Assembly: GCA_020636095.1 (NCBI GenBank)
Contig: JACJYN010000005.1
Coordinates: forward strand, 648,035 to 712,034
Source: Lewinellaceae bacterium
GTDB lineage: Bacteria > Bacteroidota > Bacteroidia > Chitinophagales > Saprospiraceae
DNA: 64,000 nucleotides
Direction: 5' to 3'
Below are positions 9,126 to 18,582 of the stretch, piece by piece. Position 1 is the stretch's first letter. Each line of letters begins with the position of its first letter. The translations under genes were made by a program, and so were the position numbers. The notes under the pieces are model-generated. The model was not told the origin of the DNA. It did no database searches and was given only the letters and a program-made list of their open reading frames with translations.

Positions 9126-12100
9126 ATGGCAAATACTCCAAAATACACTTTTCTCCCCTGGCTGCGCCAGGGCCTGAGCAGCAACCTGGACACAGTGGAC
9201 AGCTTGGGCGTCGAAGCGGCGAACCTGGAAACGGGCCGGGCCGCCGTTACGGTGCAGGTGCGCGTCAACGAACAACAGTTGGTGGATTTACCCGCCAAAA
9301 CCGTGGAGTTTTATGGGCCGGGCGACGTTATGGGCTTCGAGCGGCGGGCCGTTGTCAAAACTGAACCCTTGCACGGCGTGCGGGATTTCGAGCACAACTA
9401 TTTCCCCTACATCGAATTCTACGAGGAAGATTTCCCCTGGCGGTATACGCCCGCAACCCCAGCCAGTGAGGGCGCATCGGAAACAGGCAACCCCCACCGA
9501 CTCCGCCCCTGGCTGGCCCTGCTGGTTTTCGAAAATGGAGAATTCGAAACGTTCCCGCCTGTAGAAGGGTTACGCAATTTGTCCTCTCTACGTGTTCCAT
9601 TGGGCGCCGACAGCGCGTTGTTCCCCAACCCTAAACAAACCTGGGCCTGGGCGCATGTGCATGTCAACCAAGCGCTGGCGGGTGGCTTGGGAAGCCAGGA
9701 GGAAGCCCTGAACAACCTGAGTGCTCTGCTGCAAAACAACCCCAATGCTGCCTGTTCCCGCCTCATCTGCCCCCGCCGGCTGAAGGAGGATACCGAATAC
9801 CACGCCTTTGTCATTCCCGCCTTCGAGCAGGGGCGCCGGGCCGGGCTGGGCGCTCATCCCACTCACGTCCGGGAGGTACCCGCCATGGAGCCTTCCTGGG
9901 GCAAAACCCACAGCTGGGACCCAAAGAACCTGTGGCCCATTTACTACCAGTGGCAGTTCAAAACCGGAAGTGGAGAAGATTTCGAGGCACTGGTGCGTAA
10001 GATCATTCCCCGAAAGCTCGACCGCCGGGTCGGCCGTATGGAGATCGACGTGCAAAAACCAGGCTGGGGCCTCCGTTTTCAAGGAGCTGAAGCGGAACCC
10101 ACAGCCGGGGCTATCCTGATGTCGGGCGCGCTTAAGGTACCTGTGCCGGAGGAAGAAGAGGAAAATGACTTTCTACAAGGCACGGAATTTGTAAAAGACC
10201 TGGCGGGCCTGATCAATCTGGAGGAGGACTTGAAAGAAAATAGCATTCCCGAAAACAGCCCCTTTTACGACAACCCGTTTTTTGAAGATGAGGATGGGGA
10301 TGCAACGGCTATGTACGACGATCCCATCGTCACTCCGCCCTTTTACGCCAAGCATTATCATACTGGAAGGAGAGTGGCGCCAGACAAGTGGAGCGGCTGG
10401 CCACACCGCCTCAACCTCGACCCCCAACACCGTATGGTGGCAGGTATGGGCGCCCAGGTGATCCAGGAAAACCAGGAAAATCTGATGGACCGTGCCTGGG
10501 ACCACCTGGCTGAGGTCGAGAAGGTCAATCACCGCCTGCGGCGCCTGCAGTTGTCGGTTGAACTGAGCGGCCGTTTATATACCCGCCACCTGAGCAGGTT
10601 CAGCAGCGCCCGCCTGCTGGCTTTCTCAGCCGCCGCTCACCCGCGTATCCGCGTTGACAGCGGAAGCCAGCCCCAGACCCTACAGGCCACACTCCAGCAG
10701 CAGGCCTTCCCGGCGGAATTGCTCTCGCCGGTTTATCAGCGGTTGTTTCGCCCTTCCGGCGCCGTGGCCCGCCGGTTGCAAGCCCAACGCCGGCCGCAGG
10801 TTTATCAGATGACGGCGCCCCAATACAACCTGGTTTTCCAGGCCAGGACGGCAGACGTTTTTGCGCAAGGCGGAAACATGGGGTCGTCCGGCAGTTACCA
10901 AAACCAGGGCAGCCAGTCAAATAAGGTGGAATTTGAGATCGATAAGCTGCTTCGGTATTTGAACCCCATCAGTATGGGCTGGGGAAATCCTTTTGGGGGT
11001 GAAACCTCAACGATCCGGGCAGCCATCCTGGAATGGCAGCAATTATGGGGAAGTCAACTGCGCCGGGTAGCAAAGCCACCGGACGGCGGCGGCCGTATGT
11101 CGACCTATCAAATCCAGGTTTTCGACTACCTCAATCCGATCCATACGCTTGTCCGGGCTACCTGGCGGCGCACGGAGCTGTCCTTTTCAGGGGCGGCGAC
11201 GCCAGTTGATGAAGTCCGCCCCATCAGTTATCAGCCCGAATTCCCGGAGGCTACCTACCAGCCTCTTACCCGGCTCTCTCCCGATTATTTCCTGCCGAAC
11301 CTGCATCTCATCCCTCCGGACACCTTCGGCCTGCTCGAAACCAACCGGGCCTTCATCGAAGCTTACCTCGCCGGGCTCAACCACGAAATGGGCAGGGAAC
11401 TCTACTGGCGCGGTTATCCGGTAGACCTGACGGCGACCTTCTTCCGGCAGTTCTGGGCAGTGCTGGGCCAAAAGAGCGAAGTCACCAAAGATATCTTGCC
11501 TATCCGGCAGTGGCCGGAGAATTCCCCTCTAGGCGATTTGAACCATTCGCCCAGGGCTAAACCTGGATATAAGCCTGTTTTTTTTGAACATACGATCGAG
11601 TCGAATGGGCTGGTGAGTTATACCTGGCTCAGCCATCCTGAGATCGATGGCCGGCCGGATTTGTTGCTGTTCGTCTCCTCTGCCTTTCCGGAATACTTTA
11701 AACATAGCGTAAGGGTGGGCTTCTCTTCAGGGCGGTGGTACATTACCAGTTATACTTCCGCTGCAATCATTCCCGACGGCGCCCGTTTTTTTGTTCTGGC
11801 GATTGACCCTGCTCAGTCCAACCGGGCGTTTATCCACCGCGTAGACCCTGGCAACGTATTCGGCGGCTTTGTAAGCCGGATTAACCATCCACTGACCAAT
11901 AATAACCCCAGTGCCATCATCCTGATTACGAGGCGGCACGAAGGAAACCAAACTTACCAAAATGCGCCGATTGGGTTGAATTACCTGCCTTCGACTAGGG
12001 GATGGCAGATATATCGGGAAGACCGGAACAATATTCGCACCGATGCCGCTTTTAACGTATTGGTACTTGACCCCGGCGAGCCGGATATTTGGGAAGATAC

Positions 12101-12980
12101 CATCGTCCAGGCTTTTGAACATAAGCTGACTTCTTCTAATAATGGTCATATCATGACCTTTTTCGAAAACGGGCGGAGTGGAGGAAGCGTGTTTTTCACC
12201 AACCGATACCGAGGCAAGTACAATCCGCTTTTTAGTCAAATAGTCAATGCCAATGGATTGATCGTTACTCCGCACGGGTTTTTGGGGCCGCCCGATCCGG
12301 AGGGGCGCCATTACGAGGATGGTATGAGTTTTAACATTGCCACTTTCCGCAAAGCTGAGGGCCATCCCCGGTCGGCCAACCGCCTGGTCTTCGCCATTCG
12401 GGGAGAGCTACTGAAGAAATTTCCCAGAACGCTGATTTACCTACAAAAGGCTGCCTGGCAACTGGGGGAGAACGGGCTGGACAAAACCTTGCCCCGCGTT
12501 TTGAATACCTCCCTCCCTGAATATACACTCCAATCCGCCTTCCAGGCCCAGGTGGATCCCGACATTCACCTCCTGGGTTTTGATATTTCCATTGCCACGG
12601 CTATGGGCAATATCTCGGCCGACAACCGCCCTGGCTGGTTCGTCGTCATCCGTGAACGGCCTGGCGAGCTGCATTTTGGCATGGATCAGTCTGCTGGCGA
12701 TGCCGCCGGCTGGGATAACCTCAATTGGGAGGACGGCAGCCTGGGCCAGGTTGGCAATTATCTGGATTTGGACCTGCACCAGCCTCAAACCCTCCGCTTT
12801 ACGAATATGGAGGAATCAATCGGCAACCAGGTAGTCTGGGGCCGGGGAGAAGTAGAGGGCGATGAGCCTGGGGCTGGCGAAGGCAATGCGGCCGATATGG
12901 CCTGGATTCTTTATCAAAAGCCCTTTATGGTGGCTATTCATGTAGAAGAAATGCTGGTTAATGAAGCACTGGCAGAATGA
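9126..12980 (+). CDS. Giant operon protein 3, unknown function (RPWL family)
   Basis: 1284 aa from the ATG at 9126. An in-frame TTG at 9066 lies inside the hairpin stem and was rejected. No signal peptide or membrane segment. The N-terminal ~150 residues contain PWLRQGL, GPGDVMGF (about 64), FPYIEFYEEDFPWRYTPA (93-110) and LRPWLALLVFE (about 126), an aromatic, proline-rich signature that I recall from large hypothetical proteins encoded near DUF6603 genes in other phyla, but could not verify. A helical stretch follows at about 455-500 (MVAGMGAQVIQENQENLMD), and the C-terminal half is mixed beta. Enzymatic motifs are not evident. Gene 4 follows after 16 bp. Confidence 0.7.
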   Translation: MANTPKYTFLPWLRQGLSSNLDTVDSLGVEAANLETGRAAVTVQVRVNEQQLVDLPAKTVEFYGPGDVMGFERRAVVKTEPLHGVRDFEHNYFPYIEFYEEDFPWRYTPATPASEGASETGNPHRLRPWLALLVFENGEFETFPPVEGLRNLSSLRVPLGADSALFPNPKQTWAWAHVHVNQALAGGLGSQEEALNNLSALLQNNPNAACSRLICPRRLKEDTEYHAFVIPAFEQGRRAGLGAHPTHVREVPAMEPSWGKTHSWDPKNLWPIYYQWQFKTGSGEDFEALVRKIIPRKLDRRVGRMEIDVQKPGWGLRFQGAEAEPTAGAILMSGALKVPVPEEEEENDFLQGTEFVKDLAGLINLEEDLKENSIPENSPFYDNPFFEDEDGDATAMYDDPIVTPPFYAKHYHTGRRVAPDKWSGWPHRLNLDPQHRMVAGMGAQVIQENQENLMDRAWDHLAEVEKVNHRLRRLQLSVELSGRLYTRHLSRFSSARLLAFSAAAHPRIRVDSGSQPQTLQATLQQQAFPAELLSPVYQRLFRPSGAVARRLQAQRRPQVYQMTAPQYNLVFQARTADVFAQGGNMGSSGSYQNQGSQSNKVEFEIDKLLRYLNPISMGWGNPFGGETSTIRAAILEWQQLWGSQLRRVAKPPDGGGRMSTYQIQVFDYLNPIHTLVRATWRRTELSFSGAATPVDEVRPISYQPEFPEATYQPLTRLSPDYFLPNLHLIPPDTFGLLETNRAFIEAYLAGLNHEMGRELYWRGYPVDLTATFFRQFWAVLGQKSEVTKDILPIRQWPENSPLGDLNHSPRAKPGYKPVFFEHTIESNGLVSYTWLSHPEIDGRPDLLLFVSSAFPEYFKHSVRVGFSSGRWYITSYTSAAIIPDGARFFVLAIDPAQSNRAFIHRVDPGNVFGGFVSRINHPLTNNNPSAIILITRRHEGNQTYQNAPIGLNYLPSTRGWQIYREDRNNIRTDAAFNVLVLDPGEPDIWEDTIVQAFEHKLTSSNNGHIMTFFENGRSGGSVFFTNRYRGKYNPLFSQIVNANGLIVTPHGFLGPPDPEGRHYEDGMSFNIATFRKAEGHPRSANRLVFAIRGELLKKFPRTLIYLQKAAWQLGENGLDKTLPRVLNTSLPEYTLQSAFQAQVDPDIHLLGFDISIATAMGNISADNRPGWFVVIRERPGELHFGMDQSAGDAAGWDNLNWEDGSLGQVGNYLDLDLHQPQTLRFTNMEESIGNQVVWGRGEVEGDEPGAGEGNAADMAWILYQKPFMVAIHVEEMLVNEALAE

Positions 12981-12996
12981 AAACCCCTATTAGATC

Positions 12997-15900
12997 ATGA
13001 GCACTTTTTCAACAATACAACCCAAATTAGCCGCTGCACGCGAGAGGTTTCGAGAGGCGCAAAAAACCGATGCCAACCTCCGCCAACAATTAGATTTCCT
13101 GGAGGCCGCCATCACTCATGAGCTACGGCGCACCGGGCAAACCGAGCTTTCAGAGCAGGATGGACTGTCCGTACGTAAGAAAGAACTGTTGCAAAAACAG
13201 CAAAACGAGGAGGATGGTGTGTTCAAAGAGCTGCACGATGCCCGGGAGGCGGTGGCTCACGAGATGGGCCAGTTCAACGCTTTGGGCAGCCCCGAGGAAT
13301 TGATTCGAAACCTGGATGACGCCCTTCCCGTCCTGCTGTTTCCTCTGAGGCTGCAGACGCGCTTTGTTAAGACCAAATACATCGCCCGCGACATTCCTCT
13401 GTCGTTGATAGAGGATGCCGGGGAATGGCCCCGATTGAGCGGCAGGCCCTCTTTCCAGATGGCGAACTTATTGCCGGAAAATGGCGGCCTTTTCCAGTTA
13501 CCTACTTTCGAATTGATACAGCAACAGCTCGCCGAGCACGATTTTGGCGATAGAGAGGCTGAAAAACTTATTGAGAAACGGATTCGCAATGGCCATCAGT
13601 TCATCCAGCGCCAAAAGGACAAGTACGAGCTTTGGGTACGGATTTATCCCGACGACATTTTGATCCAAACCCACGAAGAGGCCCTGACCCCGGGCGAAGT
13701 ATTGTCCGGGCAATCCTTTTGGCAGGAGGTTTGGCAGCCGGGCAAAAAGGAAAAAGAACTGTCAGAAGAAGAAAAACTCGCGCCCTGGCGAAGCCTTCAG
13801 TCCAGTTATCGCGTACCACGCGCCCTGTGGATTTCTAGCCAAACCAAGCCCGATAATTATCCTGGAGAAGACGATGCGTTTCCGGAGCAGCCTGTATTCC
13901 CGCAAAGCGCCGACCCTCTGGAAAACCCCGATTTGAAAACGGACTCCTGGACGCAGGCGCCCTATTCCTGGCTGTTGCCCGACCGCTTTACAGTGCGCCT
14001 GTTCAGCAAGGATGTTCAGGGTACGCCCGAAGATGAATCGGCCGTGCCTAAAGATGTTCATGGCAATCCAGTGCAGTGGCCCCTGGCGTTGGGCTTCAAC
14101 CCGGCAGAGGAGAATAGCGATGCATTAACAGGCCGAGGAGAAACCCTGAATATGCCCGCCGATATCCGCTGGATCACCGATTTTGAGGAAGCGGAAAAAG
14201 TGGGTATGGCCATCCGGATTGAACTGACAGAACTGGAATGGGAAGCTGGCTTTGAGCAGCTTGTCGTGCTGGGCGTTCGCTCTTCTTCCGATAGCGCCGA
14301 ATCTCAGCAATTGGTAGAAGAACTTTTTATTAACCATCAGTATAAAGCAGGTGGCATGAGCTTCCTGCCGCAGGGAACGCCTACTAACAATACCAAAAAG
14401 AAAAAAACGCTATTTCAGGAATCTGCTGACGACTTTGCGTTCCACCTTCCACTGGCTATGGGGCAGGAACAGTTCGGGATGACGTTCAACCCGTACTATA
14501 AAAAAGACGGCCAGTGGCTGACCGAGGCCTTGGGGGTTGATCCTGCTATTTTCCAGCAGGTGGCCTGGAGCGGGCATACCGATATTCGGGAGAGCCTGGC
14601 TATGAATCAGATGCTCTACCCGGCTACTTTCGGTTACTATCTTGAACAGTTTTTGTTCCCCTTACTGTCCGACATTAACAAAGACGTGTTGTACGATTTT
14701 TTCTCGCATTATGTGAGCGCCCGCGGATTGTTGCCCGCTCTACGGGTTGGCAAGCAGCCTTACGGTTTCCTGGCCGCTTCGGCGTTTTCCCACTGGGAAT
14801 ACCCTCCGCGCGACCTGTCCAATAATTTCCTGCAACGGCTGCACAAAAATGTACTAAAGAACCTGCTCGAACACTGGAAAAAGCTTTCGCAAAGCGTCAA
14901 CCAAGTGGGCGAGTTGGAAAACGCAGATAATTTTGCTGAAAAATTTATGGATATTGTCGGCCTGCATGCTACTTCCGGGCAGTTGATGCAGCGCTATGTA
15001 GTGGGCAATAGCTTGGTAGAAATGGTCCGGGCCTGGAATCACCAGGCGGCAGGAAATACACTTACTGCCGTTCAATTGCAGCAACGTCTGGCGAATGAAT
15101 TAAAAGTGGCTGCCAATGATTCGACGCTGCTTCTGTTTCCACCAGTTGCTAACCAGCTGTTTTTTCAAAAAGAAAACCGGCTGCTCCCTTATCCCTTGAT
15201 CGACGCTTTACCCCTTTCCGAAACCCGCCCCCTCCAAAATTTGTGGGATATCGGCGAAAATTACCTGGAATGGCTTGAGAATGCTAGCCTGGCAGACATT
15301 CGCTACCAGCAGTTTGACTCCCTCTATGATGTCACAGCTTTGGACATGCAGAACACGCTCTATAATCTGACGCGGCAGTCCCTGATGCGGTCTTGGTTGA
15401 AAACGGGGATCGAACTGCTGGAGCAAAAAGGTAGGGTAAGCCCGGTCACTCATATCGATTTTGAACTGGACGATTTGAAGGTGTCGGGGGACAACCTCAG
15501 CCAGGAGGCGCTTACTGAACAGTTGCTGCACTATGAACACCGTTTCTACTTGCTGAGGTATTTGCAGCAGCAAGAGCAGGCACGAGTAAGGGCAGAGGGT
15601 TTGGCCCGCGCCAACGAGGTTTTTTCCGATGCCGTTTCGGTTGACGAGTACGACCGGTTTTTGGAGGATTACTTCGAAGAAAGAGACGAAGGAGCAGACA
15701 AGACTCGGCGCGAGATGGTGTACATTAAGGCGGAAGCTGCCCTGAACGAATTGCTGGCCTCTAATAGCTATGAATTAAAACTGGACAAATGGGAATATTT
15801 GGAAACCGATTATGAAGGCCACCCTTTGCGCGAATATATTGAAGAAGCACTAACCGGTGCTTTTCCTGAAGAAGGAGACCTCCGGCTGCGGCGGCTGAGA

Positions 15901-18564
15901 AATGCCCTGCGGATGATTAAGGACTTACCCACTGCCCGCCTGGAGCGGCTCCTGGCGGAACACCTGGATATTTGTTCCTTCCGCCTGGATGCCTGGTTGC
16001 AGGCGCTGGTTTACGCCCGGCTGGAAGAGCAACGCCGCGCTCCGAATGGAGAAAATGGCCTCTTCATCGGTGCTTATGGTTTCCTGGAAAAAGTGCAGCG
16101 GAAACCTGGCAGCGAAGGCATACAAGTGGAAGAGGTTGGCCTTTTCTCCGTCCTTTCCGCTGAGGCTGCTTCCCAGCAGCCGGCGGAGGTTGTGCTGCCT
16201 CTGCTCGATTTTTCTGTCGCAAGGGAGGCGGGATACGTTCCGGAGGAGTTACTAGGCCAGGTTTTCCTTTGCCTGAATGATGAACCGGGCTTACATTATT
16301 GGTTTGATGCGGACAAAAAAGAGATTCGTCCTGACTTCTCCCGGCGGATCAATCCGGATTCAGAAGGGTTCATCCCAGCCCCTTCGGTGACGCATGCTAC
16401 GGCTGCCGCCGTCCTGCGGGGCGGTTACCGTGCCAACCAACTGGCTAATGCCGCCGAGGCCGGCGCATCTATGCCTCCCGACGGGGGCCAGGCATTTGCG
16501 GTCAACCTGAATTCTACCCGTGTCCGGCAGGCATTATTGCTCCTGGAAGGCGTGGGTACTGGCCAGGAACTACCGGCCTTACTAGGCTATCAATTCGAGC
16601 GCCTGCTCAGCGAAAATAATTTACACCAGTACATCTATGATATTCGTCAGCGGTTTCCCTATCGCAATGAAAAAGAAGAGGATTTGGAAACTACATCCGA
16701 TTTTTATGTAACAGATGGGCTAAAAGTGATCCGCCAGTTGCGTTTGCGCCCGGCCATCTTTCCAGGAGTGCCGTCGGTGGAAGACTCCAATAAGGTCATG
16801 CAAATAGGAGCAAAACTGGAAGATTCACTGGATGCGCTCAACGACCTGTTAATTTCGGAAGGTGTTTTCCAGATGGTGCAGGGGCGGCCGGAAAAGGCAA
16901 AGGAAGCCATGGACGCACTCAATGAGGGCGGCTTGGCCGGAGAACCTCAAATGATAAAAACGCCACATAGTGGCGCCTCTTTTTCCTTAAAACTCGGAAT
17001 TGTTTTCGACAGCGTAACCGATGAAGAAAATGGCTGGACGGCTTCAGAAAGCCCTCGCTCCTGGTCGTCTCCTGCCCTAAACAATTGGCTGAAAGCGCAA
17101 CTGCCCCATCCGGAAAATATAACCCTGAATGCTAAGTTGCCGGACGAAACAGCAGCTAAATTCACGTTGGTAAGCCTCGATCTACAACCGGTAGACCTGG
17201 TGTATTGGCTGGCTGAGCAGCCACTGGATTCCCAGATTGGCGCACTTATCGCCTGGCTTCGCGAGCAGATACGAAAAACGGTAGGGCTTCCGCTGGATGC
17301 TACTATTGAACTCCACCTGCTGAGCCGGGCCGGCTTTCAAGAGGAGGAGCTGTCGTTGGGGGAGCTGAAGCCTCTTTGCCGCCAGTTGATAGAAATGATC
17401 GAAAACAGCCGCGCCCTGGAACCTGGCGATTTTACGGCATCGCCAGAAGAAAAGCGTAGTGTCTCTCAGGTTTTTTTCAGTACCTCTAACCAGGATGTCT
17501 ACCGGCTGTGGCTTGCCGGCCGAAATGTTGAAGGCCCCGGAGAATATCTCATCTGGTACGCGTTGTCGTTGCTGATTGATGCAGGCGAAACCTGGCGAAA
17601 CGCCTGGAAGGCGAGCGCTTCGCTAGAAGAGCTTCAGGATAAATATTCCCTAGTTTTTGACGGCTTGATGGCCGCCCTACGGTTTGGCGTTCCCGAAGCG
17701 TTGCCGGTCTGTGGGCCATCCTATGAGCCGGAATTGGGCGCTGCAATTAGCAAACAGCTGCTTCAGGTTCGGAAAATACTTGTTGATCGCAAGAATGAAG
17801 CTGCCGCGATCATCAATGCAAAAGGGGGGCAGATGCTAACCCCTTCTGAATTTGCAGAAACCCTGCAGGAAGCGGCAGAAAAATTGTTCGGAAGAACTTT
17901 CCGGGTTTTCCCGGCATTCCATCTTTTCAACCCAGAAGAAGTATCTGCTGCCTGGGCGCAGGACTACCAGCTTGAACAGGCAGGGCCTTTTGCCCTTGAA
18001 GAATGGCTGCAAGGCGTCTCTCTTGTTCGGGAAGACACCCAGCAATATCATCAGTTTTCTCTGTTGCGCGAGGCGGCCACCGGAAAGGCGCCGCCGGCTT
18101 TGCAACCACTCCAGTTTCCCTTTATGCCGGAAGGATGCCCGGGCTGGTTCGGATTGCCCCTGCCGGAAGGAGGAAAGATTCGTCAGGGGGCGGTTTCGCT
18201 AGCCTTTGAAATTTCCGATCACTTTCAGCCAACAGCCGAAATGGCCGGCCTGCTGATCGATGAATGGTTGGAGACGATTCCGGACGCAACGCTGGACGCC
18301 GGGCTTGCCCTGCATTACAATCAACCTAACGCGGAAGCCCCTCAGGTTATCCTGCTGGCTGTCTCTCCTAAATTGGAAGGACACTGGACGCTGGATAAGC
18401 TGATGGATACCGTCCGCGAAACTATGGAACTGGCCAAGACACGGGCAGTAGATGCCAAGATCATTCAGCAGGAAAGCGTGGCGGCTCACTACTTGCCTAT
18501 GATCCTGGCGCCGATTGATTCGAATGGACATACCGCCACCACTGATTTCGGACAATACCTTTGA
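12997..18564 (+). CDS. Giant operon protein 4, 1855 aa, unknown function
   Basis: The largest gene of the window and intact over 5.5 kb. Residues ~5-100 are highly charged and predicted coiled coil. Then come LLFPLRLQTRFV (about 113) and YELWVRIYPDDILIQTHE (about 210), a block that I associate with uncharacterised giant proteins of Actinobacteria and Myxobacteria. The rest alternates helical segments with short beta regions, no transmembrane segments, many acidic residues and few cysteines. No nucleotide-binding loop or catalytic triad is visible. The size, lack of export signal and tight spacing (16 bp upstream, 18 bp downstream) suggest a structural subunit of a cytosolic assembly with its neighbours; this is inference. 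Confidence 0.7.
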   Translation: MSTFSTIQPKLAAARERFREAQKTDANLRQQLDFLEAAITHELRRTGQTELSEQDGLSVRKKELLQKQQNEEDGVFKELHDAREAVAHEMGQFNALGSPEELIRNLDDALPVLLFPLRLQTRFVKTKYIARDIPLSLIEDAGEWPRLSGRPSFQMANLLPENGGLFQLPTFELIQQQLAEHDFGDREAEKLIEKRIRNGHQFIQRQKDKYELWVRIYPDDILIQTHEEALTPGEVLSGQSFWQEVWQPGKKEKELSEEEKLAPWRSLQSSYRVPRALWISSQTKPDNYPGEDDAFPEQPVFPQSADPLENPDLKTDSWTQAPYSWLLPDRFTVRLFSKDVQGTPEDESAVPKDVHGNPVQWPLALGFNPAEENSDALTGRGETLNMPADIRWITDFEEAEKVGMAIRIELTELEWEAGFEQLVVLGVRSSSDSAESQQLVEELFINHQYKAGGMSFLPQGTPTNNTKKKKTLFQESADDFAFHLPLAMGQEQFGMTFNPYYKKDGQWLTEALGVDPAIFQQVAWSGHTDIRESLAMNQMLYPATFGYYLEQFLFPLLSDINKDVLYDFFSHYVSARGLLPALRVGKQPYGFLAASAFSHWEYPPRDLSNNFLQRLHKNVLKNLLEHWKKLSQSVNQVGELENADNFAEKFMDIVGLHATSGQLMQRYVVGNSLVEMVRAWNHQAAGNTLTAVQLQQRLANELKVAANDSTLLLFPPVANQLFFQKENRLLPYPLIDALPLSETRPLQNLWDIGENYLEWLENASLADIRYQQFDSLYDVTALDMQNTLYNLTRQSLMRSWLKTGIELLEQKGRVSPVTHIDFELDDLKVSGDNLSQEALTEQLLHYEHRFYLLRYLQQQEQARVRAEGLARANEVFSDAVSVDEYDRFLEDYFEERDEGADKTRREMVYIKAEAALNELLASNSYELKLDKWEYLETDYEGHPLREYIEEALTGAFPEEGDLRLRRLRNALRMIKDLPTARLERLLAEHLDICSFRLDAWLQALVYARLEEQRRAPNGENGLFIGAYGFLEKVQRKPGSEGIQVEEVGLFSVLSAEAASQQPAEVVLPLLDFSVAREAGYVPEELLGQVFLCLNDEPGLHYWFDADKKEIRPDFSRRINPDSEGFIPAPSVTHATAAAVLRGGYRANQLANAAEAGASMPPDGGQAFAVNLNSTRVRQALLLLEGVGTGQELPALLGYQFERLLSENNLHQYIYDIRQRFPYRNEKEEDLETTSDFYVTDGLKVIRQLRLRPAIFPGVPSVEDSNKVMQIGAKLEDSLDALNDLLISEGVFQMVQGRPEKAKEAMDALNEGGLAGEPQMIKTPHSGASFSLKLGIVFDSVTDEENGWTASESPRSWSSPALNNWLKAQLPHPENITLNAKLPDETAAKFTLVSLDLQPVDLVYWLAEQPLDSQIGALIAWLREQIRKTVGLPLDATIELHLLSRAGFQEEELSLGELKPLCRQLIEMIENSRALEPGDFTASPEEKRSVSQVFFSTSNQDVYRLWLAGRNVEGPGEYLIWYALSLLIDAGETWRNAWKASASLEELQDKYSLVFDGLMAALRFGVPEALPVCGPSYEPELGAAISKQLLQVRKILVDRKNEAAAIINAKGGQMLTPSEFAETLQEAAEKLFGRTFRVFPAFHLFNPEEVSAAWAQDYQLEQAGPFALEEWLQGVSLVREDTQQYHQFSLLREAATGKAPPALQPLQFPFMPEGCPGWFGLPLPEGGKIRQGAVSLAFEISDHFQPTAEMAGLLIDEWLETIPDATLDAGLALHYNQPNAEAPQVILLAVSPKLEGHWTLDKLMDTVRETMELAKTRAVDAKIIQQESVAAHYLPMILAPIDSNGHTATTDFGQYL

Positions 18565-18582
18565 AAAAGAACCAAAAACCTC